A stretch of DNA of 64,000 nucleotides from Rossellomorea vietnamensis NBRC 101237. Lineage in GTDB: Bacteria > Bacillota > Bacilli > Bacillales > Bacillaceae_B. The DNA lies in the NCBI RefSeq assembly GCF_001591825.1, contig NZ_BCVQ01000014.1, positions 1-64,000 on the forward strand, in the 5' to 3' direction. The notes below the pieces were generated by a model. The model saw only the letters and a list, made by a program, of their open reading frames with translations, searched no databases and had not been told where the DNA came from. The translations under genes and the position numbers were made by a program. Shown here one piece after another: positions 41,633 to 50,320 of this stretch. Within the stretch, counting starts at the first letter, position 1. Every line of letters begins with the position of its first letter.

Positions 41633-42601
41633 ATGAGTGACGTATTGACAAATCAACCAATGACGGAAGATGAGCGTATGGCTCATTTTATGAAAAAGAT
41701 CGAAAATGACGAAAAAATAGAAGCCGATGATTGGATGCCGGATGAATACCGGAATGCGCTGATCAAGCTGATCTCCATGCACGGCATCAGTGAAATCATG
41801 GGGGCACTCCCTGAGAAGGAGTGGGTCCCGAAAGCACCTACCCTTAGAAGAAAACTGGGAATCATGGCGAAGGTTCAGGATGAGATGGGGCACGGACAGC
41901 TTCTGCTTCGTGTAGCGGAAGATTTAATGAAGCCTTACGGGAAAACGAGAGAGCATATCATGAGAGATTTGTTTTCCGGAGATTTAAAGTTTCATAACGT
42001 CTTTCATATGGAGGCACCGACATGGGGGGACGCAGGATTGATCGGCTGGCTTGTGGATGGGGCGGCGATCATCACACAAACGAATATGCTTCATGCTTCC
42101 TACGGACCGTACGCCAGGGCGCTGAAGAGGATTTGTGCCGAGGAGGTATTCCATGCCCAGCATGGTGAGGCGATCATCATGGCTCTCGCAGAAGGAACAC
42201 CGGATCAGAAGGCACTGGTCCAGGATGCGGTGGACCGTTGGTGGGAATCGCTTCTGATGTTCTTTGGACCTGGTGATGCGAAGACGACGGGCTCTTCCAA
42301 GCAGGATATTACCATCAAGTACAACATCCGGACGAAAACGAATGAACAGCTTCGACAGGACTTTTTCACGAAATATGTTCCAAGGATGCTGTCATTGGGA
42401 CTGACGCTCCCGGATGAAACCATGTACTTTGATGAAGAACAGGACTTATGGATTTATAAGCAGCCAGACTGGAGCCGCTTTAAGGAAATCATTCGCAACA
42501 ACGGGCCGAAATCGAAGGATCGCCTCCGTTTAAGGGAATTATCCTACGATAACAATGCGTGGGTCCGGGAAGCATTAAGCCCTGGTGACCGAGTAAGTTA
42601 G
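41633..42601 (+). CDS. paaA: Phenylacetyl-CoA epoxidase catalytic subunit PaaA
   Basis: 322-aa di-iron oxygenase subunit that epoxidises the ring of phenylacetyl-CoA. The ligand helices are seen as KVQDEMGHGQLLLR (Glu-x-x-His) and RICAEEVFHAQHGEAIIM (Glu-x-x-His), with further Glu in the N-terminal half (SEIMGALPEKEWVPKAPTLRRK is the family signature). ATG 41633 has AAGGAGG 9 nt upstream; reading from TTG 41603 would begin inside the hairpin. It works with PaaC (structural), PaaB, PaaD and normally the reductase PaaE. Confidence 0.95.
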   Translation: MSDVLTNQPMTEDERMAHFMKKIENDEKIEADDWMPDEYRNALIKLISMHGISEIMGALPEKEWVPKAPTLRRKLGIMAKVQDEMGHGQLLLRVAEDLMKPYGKTREHIMRDLFSGDLKFHNVFHMEAPTWGDAGLIGWLVDGAAIITQTNMLHASYGPYARALKRICAEEVFHAQHGEAIIMALAEGTPDQKALVQDAVDRWWESLLMFFGPGDAKTTGSSKQDITIKYNIRTKTNEQLRQDFFTKYVPRMLSLGLTLPDETMYFDEEQDLWIYKQPDWSRFKEIIRNNGPKSKDRLRLRELSYDNNAWVREALSPGDRVS

Positions 42602-42617
42602 AAGGGAATGAGAAGAG

Positions 42618-42974
42618 ATGTCAGACAAGGGTCAGAACTTTTATCAGGAATTTGAAGTGTTCAGTAAACGGTCGGACGGAGCACAGATGCAGCATCAGTT
42701 CAGTCTGCTGGCTCCCAACCATGAGCTTGCCATGGTGATGGCTCAAGAGAATTTCATGAGAAGAGAGCCTGTTTCGGATATATGGGTAGTGAAACGGTCG
42801 GATGTCCGGATGATGACGCCTGAAGAAAGAGAGAGCGTCTCCCGTCTTGATAATAAAGATTACCGTAACGCCAAGGGCTACGGCTATTTGAAAAAGAAGT
42901 GGAGACAGTACGAACAGGAAATGCTTGATGAGAAAGAAATCATGTCGTGGGGAGAGTTGGTGAAGAAGAAATGA
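42618..42974 (+). CDS. paaB: Phenylacetyl-CoA epoxidase subunit PaaB
   Basis: 118-aa small subunit that bridges the PaaAC heterodimers in the epoxidase complex. It is recognisable from YQEFEVFSKRSDGAQMQHQFSLLAPNHELAMVMAQENFMRREPVSDIWVVKRSDV, which carries the PaaB pattern E-V-F-x-(R/K)-x-x-x-G followed by H-x-x-x-x-x-A-x-D/N. The C-terminal tail (KGYGYLKKKWRQYEQE) is longer than in the E. coli protein. AGAAGAG lies before the ATG. The stop overlaps the paaC start as ATGA. Confidence 0.92.
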   Translation: MSDKGQNFYQEFEVFSKRSDGAQMQHQFSLLAPNHELAMVMAQENFMRREPVSDIWVVKRSDVRMMTPEERESVSRLDNKDYRNAKGYGYLKKKWRQYEQEMLDEKEIMSWGELVKKK

Positions 42975-43789
42975 ACGTGAAAAGTCTACAGGACATACCG
43001 AATGCAGATTATAAGGAAGCCCTCTTGAGCCTCTTATATCAGCTGGCTGATGACGATTTCATCCTTGCTTACCGGGGATCTGAATGGCTGGGGCTCGCTC
43101 CCCATATCGAGGAGGATGTCGCGTTTTCTTCCATCAACCAGGACACAATGGGGCATGCGACCATGTTTTATCAGCTTCTTGAAGAGTTGGGGGAAGGCGA
43201 TCAGGACCATCTCGCCCATGGTCGAAAAGCGGTCGAAAGAAGAAATGCCATTCTCCTTGAAGAAGTGAACGGACCCGGAAACTACATGGAGGAACCACGC
43301 TATGATTGGGCCTTTGCCGTGGTGCGGCATTATTTTTACAGTGTGGCGAAAAAAGTGCGGATCGATGCACTTAAGAATTCTTCCTATGAACCACTAGCCG
43401 AGATGGCCGTCAAGATCAACACAGAATTGTACTACCACCTGCTTCACTGGAAAACCTGGTTCATTCAGTTGATGAATGCAGGCGGGGAAGCAAGGGAGCG
43501 TATGAATAAGGCAATGGAAAGAGTGCTGGAAGAATTCGCTGGGGTCCTGACCCTGGGGCCAAGGGGGAAAGAAATGTCCCAAATGGCATTGATTGAAGGG
43601 GAAGAAAGTTTAACAAAACGTTGGGAGCTCGCGCTCGAGCCGGTCTTCAGGTCCTGTCAACTATCCTTTCCGCCGATTGTTGGCATGAAAAAGGGGAATG
43701 GACGCTTAGGTGAACACACATCTGAACTGGATACGGCACTTTCGACCTTAAGCGAAGTCTATCAAACAAATCCGGCTGCAAGCTGGTAA
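42971..43789 (+). CDS. paaC: Phenylacetyl-CoA epoxidase structural subunit PaaC
   Basis: 272-aa ferritin-like partner of PaaA that helps bind the CoA substrate but has no full di-iron site. The family marks are LLYQLADDDFILAYRGSEWLGLAPHIEEDVAFSSINQDTMGHATMFYQLLEELG and EEPRYDWAFAVVRHYFYS. The start ATG 42971 overlaps the paaB stop by one base (ATGA), implying translational coupling; the reading from 42947 lies in the paaB gene and has no RBS of its own. Confidence 0.93.
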   Translation: MNVKSLQDIPNADYKEALLSLLYQLADDDFILAYRGSEWLGLAPHIEEDVAFSSINQDTMGHATMFYQLLEELGEGDQDHLAHGRKAVERRNAILLEEVNGPGNYMEEPRYDWAFAVVRHYFYSVAKKVRIDALKNSSYEPLAEMAVKINTELYYHLLHWKTWFIQLMNAGGEARERMNKAMERVLEEFAGVLTLGPRGKEMSQMALIEGEESLTKRWELALEPVFRSCQLSFPPIVGMKKGNGRLGEHTSELDTALSTLSEVYQTNPAASW

Positions 43790-43801
43790 AGGATGAGGGA
43801 A

Positions 43802-44281
43802 ATGACTGCTACCGTTTTAGATGTTCTTCAAACAGTGAAAGATCCTGAAATCGATTCCATCAGCATTGTGGATCTCGGAATGGTCAATCGCGTCGATCAA
43901 CAGGAAGGAAATCTTGTGATCGAGCTTCTTCCCACTTTTGTAGGATGTCCTGCACTGGACATCATTAAAGGCAATGTGGAGAAGGCTTGCAGGGAACAAC
44001 TGGACGTCCGATCTGTACAGGTGGAGTTCGTCTATTCTCCTCCATGGACATCGGACCGACTGACGATGAATGGACGGGAGCGGCTGAAGGAATTCGGCAT
44101 TGCGCCGCCTCCAGAACATTTTACAGGGGAAGAAGATTGGGAGATTCATTGCCCGTACTGTGATTCCGCCTATACGTCCATGGAGAATCTGTTCGGGCCC
44201 ACCGCCTGCAGAAGCATCCTCTACTGCAAACAGTGCCGGAACCCGTTCGAAGCCATGAAACCTATTTCCACGATGATGTAA
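43802..44281 (+). CDS. paaD: Phenylacetate pathway protein PaaD (MIP18/DUF59 plus zinc ribbon)
   Basis: 159 aa. Residues 1-95 are a DUF59/MIP18-type iron-sulfur-assembly domain starting VLQTVKDPEIDSISIVDLGMV with the conserved Cys in FVGCPALDIIK. The C-terminal part has four Cys in a zinc-ribbon arrangement (CPYCDSAY, then ACRSILYCKQC). PaaD is thought to help mature the metal centre of the epoxidase or the PaaE cluster. ATG 43802 is preferred (AAAGGA about 8 nt upstream) to ATG 43793. Confidence 0.92.
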   Translation: MTATVLDVLQTVKDPEIDSISIVDLGMVNRVDQQEGNLVIELLPTFVGCPALDIIKGNVEKACREQLDVRSVQVEFVYSPPWTSDRLTMNGRERLKEFGIAPPPEHFTGEEDWEIHCPYCDSAYTSMENLFGPTACRSILYCKQCRNPFEAMKPISTMM

Positions 44282-44322
44282 AAATCTAGTAAACTACTGA
44301 AAACTAAAGGAGAGATTCCATT

Positions 44323-44631
44323 ATGGTAAAACTGATTGCGTTATATAAGCACCCTGAAAATAAAGAGAAATTCGATGAGCATTACTTCAATACCCACGGT
44401 CCGATCACAGCGAAGATTCCCGGCTTGAAGAAGATGGATGTCACTCGCATTGTCGGATCTCCGATGGGTGGGGAAGGCAAATATTACTTAATGTGCGAAA
44501 TGTATTATGAAAGCCATGAAGCACTGAAGGCAGCCATGAAATCCGACGAAGGAAAAGCTTCCGGGAAGGACCTTATGGGCTTTGCCGCAGATCTAGTCAC
44601 CCTTATGATCGGCGAAGAAGTGAATGAATAA
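44323..44631 (+). CDS. EthD-family small protein inside the paa operon
   Basis: 102-aa dimeric alpha-beta-barrel protein. Family pattern: VKLIALYKHPENKEKFDEHYFNTHGPITAKIPGLKKM with the conserved His of HGP, followed by a beta strand YYLMCEMYYES. EthD-like proteins act as stabilising partners of oxygenases, or as isomerase-like enzymes. It occupies the position where paaE stands in proteobacterial operons, but it has no flavin or ferredoxin domain and cannot be the reductase. AAAGGAG precedes the ATG, and it overlaps the next gene by 8 nt. Confidence 0.85.
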   Translation: MVKLIALYKHPENKEKFDEHYFNTHGPITAKIPGLKKMDVTRIVGSPMGGEGKYYLMCEMYYESHEALKAAMKSDEGKASGKDLMGFAADLVTLMIGEEVNE

Positions 44632-45403
44632 AGAGTACGAATATATCGTAGTGAGCGAGAGGGACGGACTGGGTTTCATCGAACTGAACAGACCGAAAGT
44701 CCTGAACGCCATCAATCGTCCCATGGTATCGGAACTGGTCCATGCTTTCGAAGCGTTTGACCGGAACGACAATGTGAAAGTGATGGTGTTATCCGGCAGG
44801 GGGAGAGCGTTCGCCGCAGGGGCGGATATTGATGAAATGGCAGAGGACGGGGCCATTGATCTGGAGCTCTTGAATCAATTCACCGAATGGGACCGCCTTG
44901 CCTGGATCAAGAAGCCGATCATCGGAGCGGTCCAGGGGTTTGCGTTAGGTGGCGGATTTGAGCTTGCCCTTTGCTGTGACCTTTTATTCGCAACGGAGGA
45001 TGCAAGTTTCGGTTTTCCCGAAGTGAATCTTGGGGTCATGCCGGGAGCAGGCGGGACACAAAGGCTTACCAAGTTGATCGGGAAATCCCGTGCTATGGAA
45101 TGGCTGTTATCCGGAGATATGTTCACAACCTCCCAAGCACTCCAATGGGGAGTCATCAACCGGACGATCCCTAAAGAGATATTAATGGAAGAAACAGAGA
45201 AATTTGCGAGAAAATTGGCTGCCAAGCCTCCGCTTTCCCTTCGCTTGATCAAGGAGTCAGTACATAAAGCCGTGGATTCCTCGATTTATGAAGGAATGCA
45301 GTATGAGCGTAAAAACTTCTATCTCCTTTTTGCCTCGGAAGACCAGAAAGAAGGCATGAAGGCTTTCGTGGAAAAACGCAAACCTGATTTCAAAGGAAAA
45401 TAA
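44624..45403 (+). CDS. paaF: Enoyl-CoA hydratase, PaaF-type
   Basis: 259-aa crotonase-fold enzyme, expected to hydrate 2,3-didehydroadipyl-CoA in the lower Paa pathway. The oxyanion loops are GRGRAFAAGADIDEM (residues 57-71) and GFALGGGFELALCCDL. The catalytic pair is in FPEVNLGVMPGAGGTQRL, with both Glu positions (the Glu of FPEVNLG and the region before GGTQ) compatible with a true hydratase. It overlaps the EthD gene by 8 nt. The C-terminus has the common EGMKAFVEKRKPDFKGK ending. Confidence 0.88.
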   Translation: MNKEYEYIVVSERDGLGFIELNRPKVLNAINRPMVSELVHAFEAFDRNDNVKVMVLSGRGRAFAAGADIDEMAEDGAIDLELLNQFTEWDRLAWIKKPIIGAVQGFALGGGFELALCCDLLFATEDASFGFPEVNLGVMPGAGGTQRLTKLIGKSRAMEWLLSGDMFTTSQALQWGVINRTIPKEILMEETEKFARKLAAKPPLSLRLIKESVHKAVDSSIYEGMQYERKNFYLLFASEDQKEGMKAFVEKRKPDFKGK

Positions 45404-45415
45404 GGAGGCTGCACT

Positions 45416-46189
45416 ATGTTTGAAACGATTAACTATGAAGTGAAGAATAACGTAGCCTGGATCACCCTGAATCGTCCCGATAAGCTGAATGCATTCATCC
45501 GTCAACTGAATATGGAAATTCAAAAGGCGGTAAAAGAGTCGTCGCGAAATGAAGAAGTGAGAGCCATCGTCATCACGGGGGAAGGCAGGGCCTTCTGCTC
45601 AGGGCAGGATCTGAGTGAAGTGGATGAAAGCATGGATCACGGTGAAGTGCTGCGGAATCATTACGGGCCGATGGTGAAGGAAATCGAGCAGTGCGAAAAA
45701 CCTGTCATCGCCGCTGTCAATGGAGTGGCTGCAGGAGCGGGGTTCAGCCTTGCGCTTGCATGTGATTTCAGGCTCGTGTCAGAGAAAGCGAGCTTCATTC
45801 AGGCATTCGTGCATGTCGGTCTCGTTCCGGATTCAGGAAATCTTTATTATTTATCAAAGATTGTTGGATATGCCAAAGCCCTTGAGCTGGCCGTATTTGG
45901 AGAGAAAATCAAAGCGGATGAGGCGGAGAAACTGGGTCTTGTCACAAAGCTCATTTCAATTGATGAGTGGCAGGAAGAGACGAGAGCCTTTGCCGAAAGG
46001 ATCGCCTCCATGCCGACAAAGGCAATCGGCTTGATGAAGCGCTTATTGAAGGGAAGTGCGGATCTGTCCTTCAACGAATACTTGGAAAAAGAAGCATGTG
46101 CCCAGCGGATCGCAGGCAAGACAGAGGATCACCGCGAAGGTGTGACAGCCTTCATGGAGAAAAGAAAACCAGCCTTTCACGGAAAATAA
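45416..46189 (+). CDS. paaG: 1,2-epoxyphenylacetyl-CoA isomerase, PaaG-type
   Basis: 257-aa crotonase-fold enzyme. The active-site loop is GEGRAFCSGQDLSEVDE. The segment FVHVGLVPDSGNLYYLSKIVG has Asp in place of the hydratase Glu, as expected for PaaG isomerases, which turn ring-1,2-epoxyphenylacetyl-CoA into the oxepin and later shift a double bond. AAGGAGG precedes the ATG. The pairing of PaaF and PaaG in tandem follows the usual order. Confidence 0.9.
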   Translation: MFETINYEVKNNVAWITLNRPDKLNAFIRQLNMEIQKAVKESSRNEEVRAIVITGEGRAFCSGQDLSEVDESMDHGEVLRNHYGPMVKEIEQCEKPVIAAVNGVAAGAGFSLALACDFRLVSEKASFIQAFVHVGLVPDSGNLYYLSKIVGYAKALELAVFGEKIKADEAEKLGLVTKLISIDEWQEETRAFAERIASMPTKAIGLMKRLLKGSADLSFNEYLEKEACAQRIAGKTEDHREGVTAFMEKRKPAFHGK

Positions 46190-46213
46190 TTCAATCAAAA
46201 AGGAGATGGAGTT

Positions 46214-47731
46214 ATGTCTACAGTAAAAGAGCAAAGCTTTGAAGTCCTTGAAATGAAAAGAGAGCATTATTCATTGGTGATCAACGGTCAGCGTATGGAA
46301 AGCACCTCTGGGGAAACCTTCACGACATACAACCCGGCAACAGGTGAGGCAATCGCCACTGTTTCACTGGCATCAACAGAAGATGCGGAAAAAGCGGTAG
46401 AGGCAGCAAGGAATGCATTCGACTTCGGTAAGTGGAAGAAGTTCCCGATCAATAAACGTTCCCGTGTCCTTAATAAAATTGCAGGCATTATGAGATCCCG
46501 TTTCAATGAACTGGTTTCCCTTGAAATCATGGACAGCGGGAAATCGTTATCCGCGGCACAAGGTCAAGTGATGCAGGCAATCGAAGACTTTGAATTCTAT
46601 GCAGGGGCGATCGTGGGTCACCGCGGAACGGTCAATAACGTACCGGGTCAATTCACAAACGTCGCAGAGAAAGAACCGGTCGGTGTCTGTGCCCAGATCA
46701 TCCCGTGGAATTATCCATTGATGATGGCAGCGTGGAAGATCGCCCCGGCCATTGCCGCAGGCTGCTCGGTTGTCGTGAAACCTGCAACCCTTACTCCTCT
46801 GACTGCCATTGTACTAGGTGAAATCTGTATTGAAGCGGGAGTACCTGAAGGGGTCGTCAACGTCATTCCGGGTGCGGGTTCTTCTGTCGGTAATTATTTA
46901 GTGGAGCATGAAAAGGTTGATAAAGTGGCCTTCACCGGTTCCACTCCGATCGGAAAAAACATCATGGAAAAAGCGTCTCAAACATTAAAGAGGGTCACGC
47001 TTGAATTAGGCGGGAAATCCCCGAATATCGTGTTTGAGGATGCCGATGTAGATGCTGCTGTAGATGGTTCCCTGTTCGGAATCTTCTATAATACAGGACA
47101 GTCCTGTGAAGCGCGTTCCAGATTATATGTGCACGAAGATATCTACGATGAGTTCATGGAGAAGTTCGTTGAGAAGACGAAGAAGCTGAAACTTGCCGAT
47201 CCCCATGACAAAGGAACACATATCGGGGCGATCATCAACCAGGGTCAGCTGGATACGATCGATGGATATGTCCAGTCGGCCAAAGAAGAAGGAGCAACGA
47301 TTTTAGCCGGAGGAAGCACAGCCAAGGTGGAAGGCTTCGAAAACGGCTACTGGTATGAACCGACGATCATCACCGATGTAAACCACGATATGAAGGTGGT
47401 AAAAGAAGAAATCTTCGGACCTGTCGTGGTTGTAATGAAGTTCAAGGATGAAAAAGAAGCGATCAAACTGGCAAACGACAGCGAATATGGTCTCGGTTCA
47501 GCGGTGTGGACCCAGAATCATGGGCGTGCGACAAGAGTATCGAAGGCGATCCAGGCAGGTATCGTCATGGTGAACTGCCCGTTCTCGGCTTTCCCGGGGA
47601 CTCCATTCGGAGGCTACAAGCAGTCCGGGTTCGGCCGTGAGCTCTGTGTCGAAACGCTGGATCTGTATACTGAAACGAAGAGTATTATTTCATACTTCGG
47701 AAACCGTCCGTTAAATCCATTTGGCGTATAA
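46214..47731 (+). CDS. Aldehyde dehydrogenase in the paa operon
   Basis: 505-aa NAD(P)-dependent ALDH. The catalytic Glu is in LELGGKSPNIV and the catalytic Cys in NTGQSCEARSR; the cofactor motif is FTGSTPIGKNIM, and it ends in FGGYKQSGFGREL. It could be phenylacetaldehyde dehydrogenase (upstream route) or the stand-alone replacement of the PaaZ ALDH domain, oxidising 3-oxo-5,6-dehydrosuberyl-CoA semialdehyde. It lacks the C-terminal MaoC hydrolase of PaaZ: the length of 505 against about 680 aa shows this. AAGGAG RBS; embedded in the operon, so a Paa role is likely. Confidence 0.85.
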   Translation: MSTVKEQSFEVLEMKREHYSLVINGQRMESTSGETFTTYNPATGEAIATVSLASTEDAEKAVEAARNAFDFGKWKKFPINKRSRVLNKIAGIMRSRFNELVSLEIMDSGKSLSAAQGQVMQAIEDFEFYAGAIVGHRGTVNNVPGQFTNVAEKEPVGVCAQIIPWNYPLMMAAWKIAPAIAAGCSVVVKPATLTPLTAIVLGEICIEAGVPEGVVNVIPGAGSSVGNYLVEHEKVDKVAFTGSTPIGKNIMEKASQTLKRVTLELGGKSPNIVFEDADVDAAVDGSLFGIFYNTGQSCEARSRLYVHEDIYDEFMEKFVEKTKKLKLADPHDKGTHIGAIINQGQLDTIDGYVQSAKEEGATILAGGSTAKVEGFENGYWYEPTIITDVNHDMKVVKEEIFGPVVVVMKFKDEKEAIKLANDSEYGLGSAVWTQNHGRATRVSKAIQAGIVMVNCPFSAFPGTPFGGYKQSGFGRELCVETLDLYTETKSIISYFGNRPLNPFGV

Positions 47732-47742
47732 AAAACATCAAG

Positions 47743-47772
47743 CAGGGGTTGTCCTAACAAGGTCAACCCCTT
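47743..47772 (+). promoter_or_regulatory. Hairpin between the aldehyde dehydrogenase and paaH genes
   Basis: AGGGGTTG pairs with CAACCCCTT around 13 nt. Only TTATTG follows, so it is a weak terminator at best; it may stabilise the upstream mRNA. Confidence 0.4.
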
Positions 47773-47796
47773 ATTGCAAGAAAGGGGAAATGAAGG

Positions 47797-48672
47797 ATGA
47801 CACAGCATATCGTGGTAGTGGGTTCAGGTGTGATGGGGAGAGGGATTGCCTATGTAAGTGCAACAGGTGGTTTCAGAACCACACTGGTTGATATTAAACA
47901 AGAGCAGTTGGATCACGCGAGAGAGGAAATCGAGCTCCTACTACAGAAGGGGATAGAAAGAAACAAGCTTACACAGCAGGAGTATGTAGAAGCAAAAGAA
48001 CTGATGAGCTATTCAACGAATCTATCGATTGCCGTCAGGGATGCCGACGTGGTCATCGAAGCCGTTCCGGAAAAAACAGACATCAAGCGTGGCGTATTCG
48101 AGGTACTGGATGCCCATGCACCTGAGTATTGCTATTTGGCGACCAATACGTCCACCATGAGTCCGACTGAAATCGGATCCTTTACGAAACGTCCGGATAA
48201 AGTGATTGCCATGCACTTTTTCAACCCTGTACATAAAATGCCACTCGTCGAAATCGTGCGGGGATTGGAAACGAGTGATGAAACAGCGGAGGTCATCGGG
48301 CAGGTGGCCCGCCTGATGGGGAAAGAGACAGTGGTAATCAATGAATTCCCCGGGTTTGTTACAAGCAGGATCTCGGCACTCGTCGGGAATGAAGCCTTCT
48401 ACATGCTTCAGGAAGGACTCGGGTCTCCCGAGGAAATAGATAAAGCGATCAAGCTTGGCTTAAATTACCCAATGGGTCCCTTTGAACTGGGTGATTTAGT
48501 CGGATTGGATACACGATTGAATAATTTAAAGTATCTCCATGAAAAGCTTGGCGAGAAGTATCGTCCGGCGCCACTGTTAGAGAAGTACGTGAAGGCAGGC
48601 CGCCTTGGGAGAAAAACAGGCAAAGGGGTCTATGATTATTCAGCACCAAAAGAGAAGGAGCCCCAATCATGA
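47797..48672 (+). CDS. paaH: 3-hydroxyacyl-CoA dehydrogenase, PaaH-type
   Basis: 291-aa NAD-dependent enzyme that oxidises 3-hydroxyadipyl-CoA. The Rossmann motif is [17 protein letters not shown]. The catalytic His lies in [19 protein letters not shown], with the Glu of the same segment, and [10 protein letters not shown] is the substrate loop. The C-terminal dimerisation domain includes [16 protein letters not shown]. It is half the length of E. coli PaaH (about 475 aa), which carries a duplicated C-terminal domain; the short form is usual in Bacillus. The stop overlaps the paaJ start (ATGA). Confidence 0.9.
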   Translation: MTQHIVVVGSGVMGRGIAYVSATGGFRTTLVDIKQEQLDHAREEIELLLQKGIERNKLTQQEYVEAKELMSYSTNLSIAVRDADVVIEAVPEKTDIKRGVFEVLDAHAPEYCYLATNTSTMSPTEIGSFTKRPDKVIAMHFFNPVHKMPLVEIVRGLETSDETAEVIGQVARLMGKETVVINEFPGFVTSRISALVGNEAFYMLQEGLGSPEEIDKAIKLGLNYPMGPFELGDLVGLDTRLNNLKYLHEKLGEKYRPAPLLEKYVKAGRLGRKTGKGVYDYSAPKEKEPQS

Positions 48673-49874
48673 GAGAGGTTGTCATTATCGATGCCGTCCG
48701 GACCCCGATCGGAAGATATAAAGGAGCTTTAAAAGAAGTTCGTCCTGATGACCTTGGAGCTCACGTCATCAAAGCCCTGGTGGAAAGGAATCCCCTTGTC
48801 CCCGTCCATACGATTGAAGAAGTGGTACTGGGAAACGCCAATGGTGCCGGAGAGGATAACCGGAATGTCGCGCGGATGTCGACTCTCCTTGCGGGTCTTC
48901 CTGTCGAAGTCGGTGCGACGACCATCAATCGTCTATGCGGCTCAGGTCTGGACGCTGTGAACTATGCAGCAAGGGCCATTTTAGCAGGAGAAGGGGAGGT
49001 CTTCATAGCAGGTGGAACCGAAAGCATGACGCGGGCCCCGTACGTCATGGCCAAGCCTTCAAAAGAATTCCCGAGAGGCAATATGGAAATGTTCGATACG
49101 ACGATCGGCTGGCGTTTCGTCAACTCCCGGCTGAAAGAAAAATACGGGACCGACTCCATGCCGGAAACGGCTGAGAACGTGGCGAAGCAATTCGGCATTT
49201 CACGAGAAGAACAGGATCACTTTGCTTATTGGAGCCAGGTGAAGGCGAAGCGTGCCATGGAAGAAGAACGTTTCAAAGAAGAGATTGTACCGGTGGAGCT
49301 TCGTGACCGAAAAGGAAATGTCTCTACCTTCATGATGGATGAGCATCCAAGACCCGACACCAACAGTGAGAAGCTGCAGAAACTTAAGCCCCTGTTCCAG
49401 GGGGGGACCGTGACGGCCGGGAATGCTTCCGGTGTGAATGACGGAGCATCGGCCCTCTTACTCATGAGCAGGGAAAAGGCGGAAGAATTAGGCGTCACCC
49501 CTCTCGCCCGCTACATGACGTCAGCCACTGCGGGCCTTGAGCCTTCAGTCATGGGACTGGGGCCGATCTATGCCACACAGAAGGTCCTGAAGCGCTCAGG
49601 CCTCGCCCTTGATCAGATCGGCTTGGTGGAGCTGAATGAAGCCTTCGCGGCCCAGTCCCTCGCCTGCATCCGCGAACTCGGACTGAACGAAGAAATCGTC
49701 AACGTCAACGGTGGAGCCATCGCCTTCGGTCATCCGCTTGGAGCAAGTGGCGCCCGTATCCTTACCACCCTTCTCTATGAAATGAAGAAGAGGAAGGTAC
49801 GATACGGCCTCTCCACCATGTGCATTGGAGTAGGTCAGGGAATCGCGACCCTCGTTGAAAATATAGAATCGTAA
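48669..49874 (+). CDS. paaJ: Acyl-CoA thiolase, PaaJ-type (3-oxoadipyl-CoA)
   Basis: 401-aa thiolase that cleaves 3-oxoadipyl-CoA (and 3-oxo-5,6-dehydrosuberyl-CoA) to acetyl-CoA and succinyl-CoA. The nucleophilic Cys is in [12 protein letters not shown] (near residue 90). The catalytic His is in [18 protein letters not shown] and the second Cys in [10 protein letters not shown]. The N-terminal [16 protein letters not shown] is typical. It overlaps paaH by 4 nt and is the last gene before a clear terminator, closing the paaK-to-paaJ operon of eleven genes. Confidence 0.93.
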   Translation: MREVVIIDAVRTPIGRYKGALKEVRPDDLGAHVIKALVERNPLVPVHTIEEVVLGNANGAGEDNRNVARMSTLLAGLPVEVGATTINRLCGSGLDAVNYAARAILAGEGEVFIAGGTESMTRAPYVMAKPSKEFPRGNMEMFDTTIGWRFVNSRLKEKYGTDSMPETAENVAKQFGISREEQDHFAYWSQVKAKRAMEEERFKEEIVPVELRDRKGNVSTFMMDEHPRPDTNSEKLQKLKPLFQGGTVTAGNASGVNDGASALLLMSREKAEELGVTPLARYMTSATAGLEPSVMGLGPIYATQKVLKRSGLALDQIGLVELNEAFAAQSLACIRELGLNEEIVNVNGGAIAFGHPLGASGARILTTLLYEMKKRKVRYGLSTMCIGVGQGIATLVENIES

Positions 49875-49875
49875 G

Positions 49876-49899
49876 TGCCCTGTTTTTGCAGGGTTTTTT
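49876..49899 (+). terminator. Terminator of the paa operon
   Basis: CCCTG-tttttg-CAGGG followed by TTTTTTG, starting 2 nt after the paaJ stop codon. Confidence 0.75.
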
Positions 49900-49948
49900 G
49901 TGATTAAGAGGTTTCCTTTTTAGAAAGGATAGACGTGAGGTGATAAAG

Positions 49949-50170
49949 ATGGAATTTGAAATCATGACAGTCGAAAGTGAAAGTCCCTGTCTCGTCGTTG
50001 CAGATGAAGATAACGGCAGATTTATGATCAGGAAGGCGGACACGAGCGGGGAAGTGTTCAACAGTCAGGAGGAGCTTGTACATTGGATCGAGGCAAACTG
50101 GTCCAAGGAAAAAGTCGTGAACACGTATGATTTTGTGAAGATGCTGGAGATGTTGAGGGTGTATCATTGA
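49949..50170 (+). CDS. Small protein of unknown function between paaJ and paaX
   Basis: 73 aa, acidic, starting MEFEIMTVESESPCLVVADEDNGRFMIRK. No membrane segment or signal peptide. I do not recognise a family. AGGTG about 7 nt before ATG 49949 supports translation; GTG 49940 lies within this RBS. Its position between the operon terminator and the regulator suggests an accessory role in the pathway, but that is only inference. Confidence 0.55.
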   Translation: MEFEIMTVESESPCLVVADEDNGRFMIRKADTSGEVFNSQEELVHWIEANWSKEKVVNTYDFVKMLEMLRVYH

Positions 50171-50266
50171 GGGACAGGCTCTTTGGGGGCCTGATTTTTT
50201 TATTTAGAATATGTATATAAGAATATTCATTTATCTTCCTGGATTTTTTATGCTATTATATTTACT

Positions 50267-50293
50267 AAACGTAAAATTAACGTCATAAATAAA
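50267..50293 (+). promoter_or_regulatory. AACG-N7-AACG element upstream of paaX
   Basis: AACG at 50268-50271 and 50279-50282, followed by TCATAAATAAA, 27 nt before the ribosome-binding region; a TATTAT -10 box lies just upstream (50254-50259). This would allow autoregulation. Confidence 0.5.
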
Positions 50294-50320
50294 TGCAATA
50301 GGATAAAAGGAGAGGCAGCG

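Noticed and set aside
44323-44631. PaaE reductase
   Set aside because: Only 102 aa, EthD fold, no FAD/NAD or 2Fe-2S motif.
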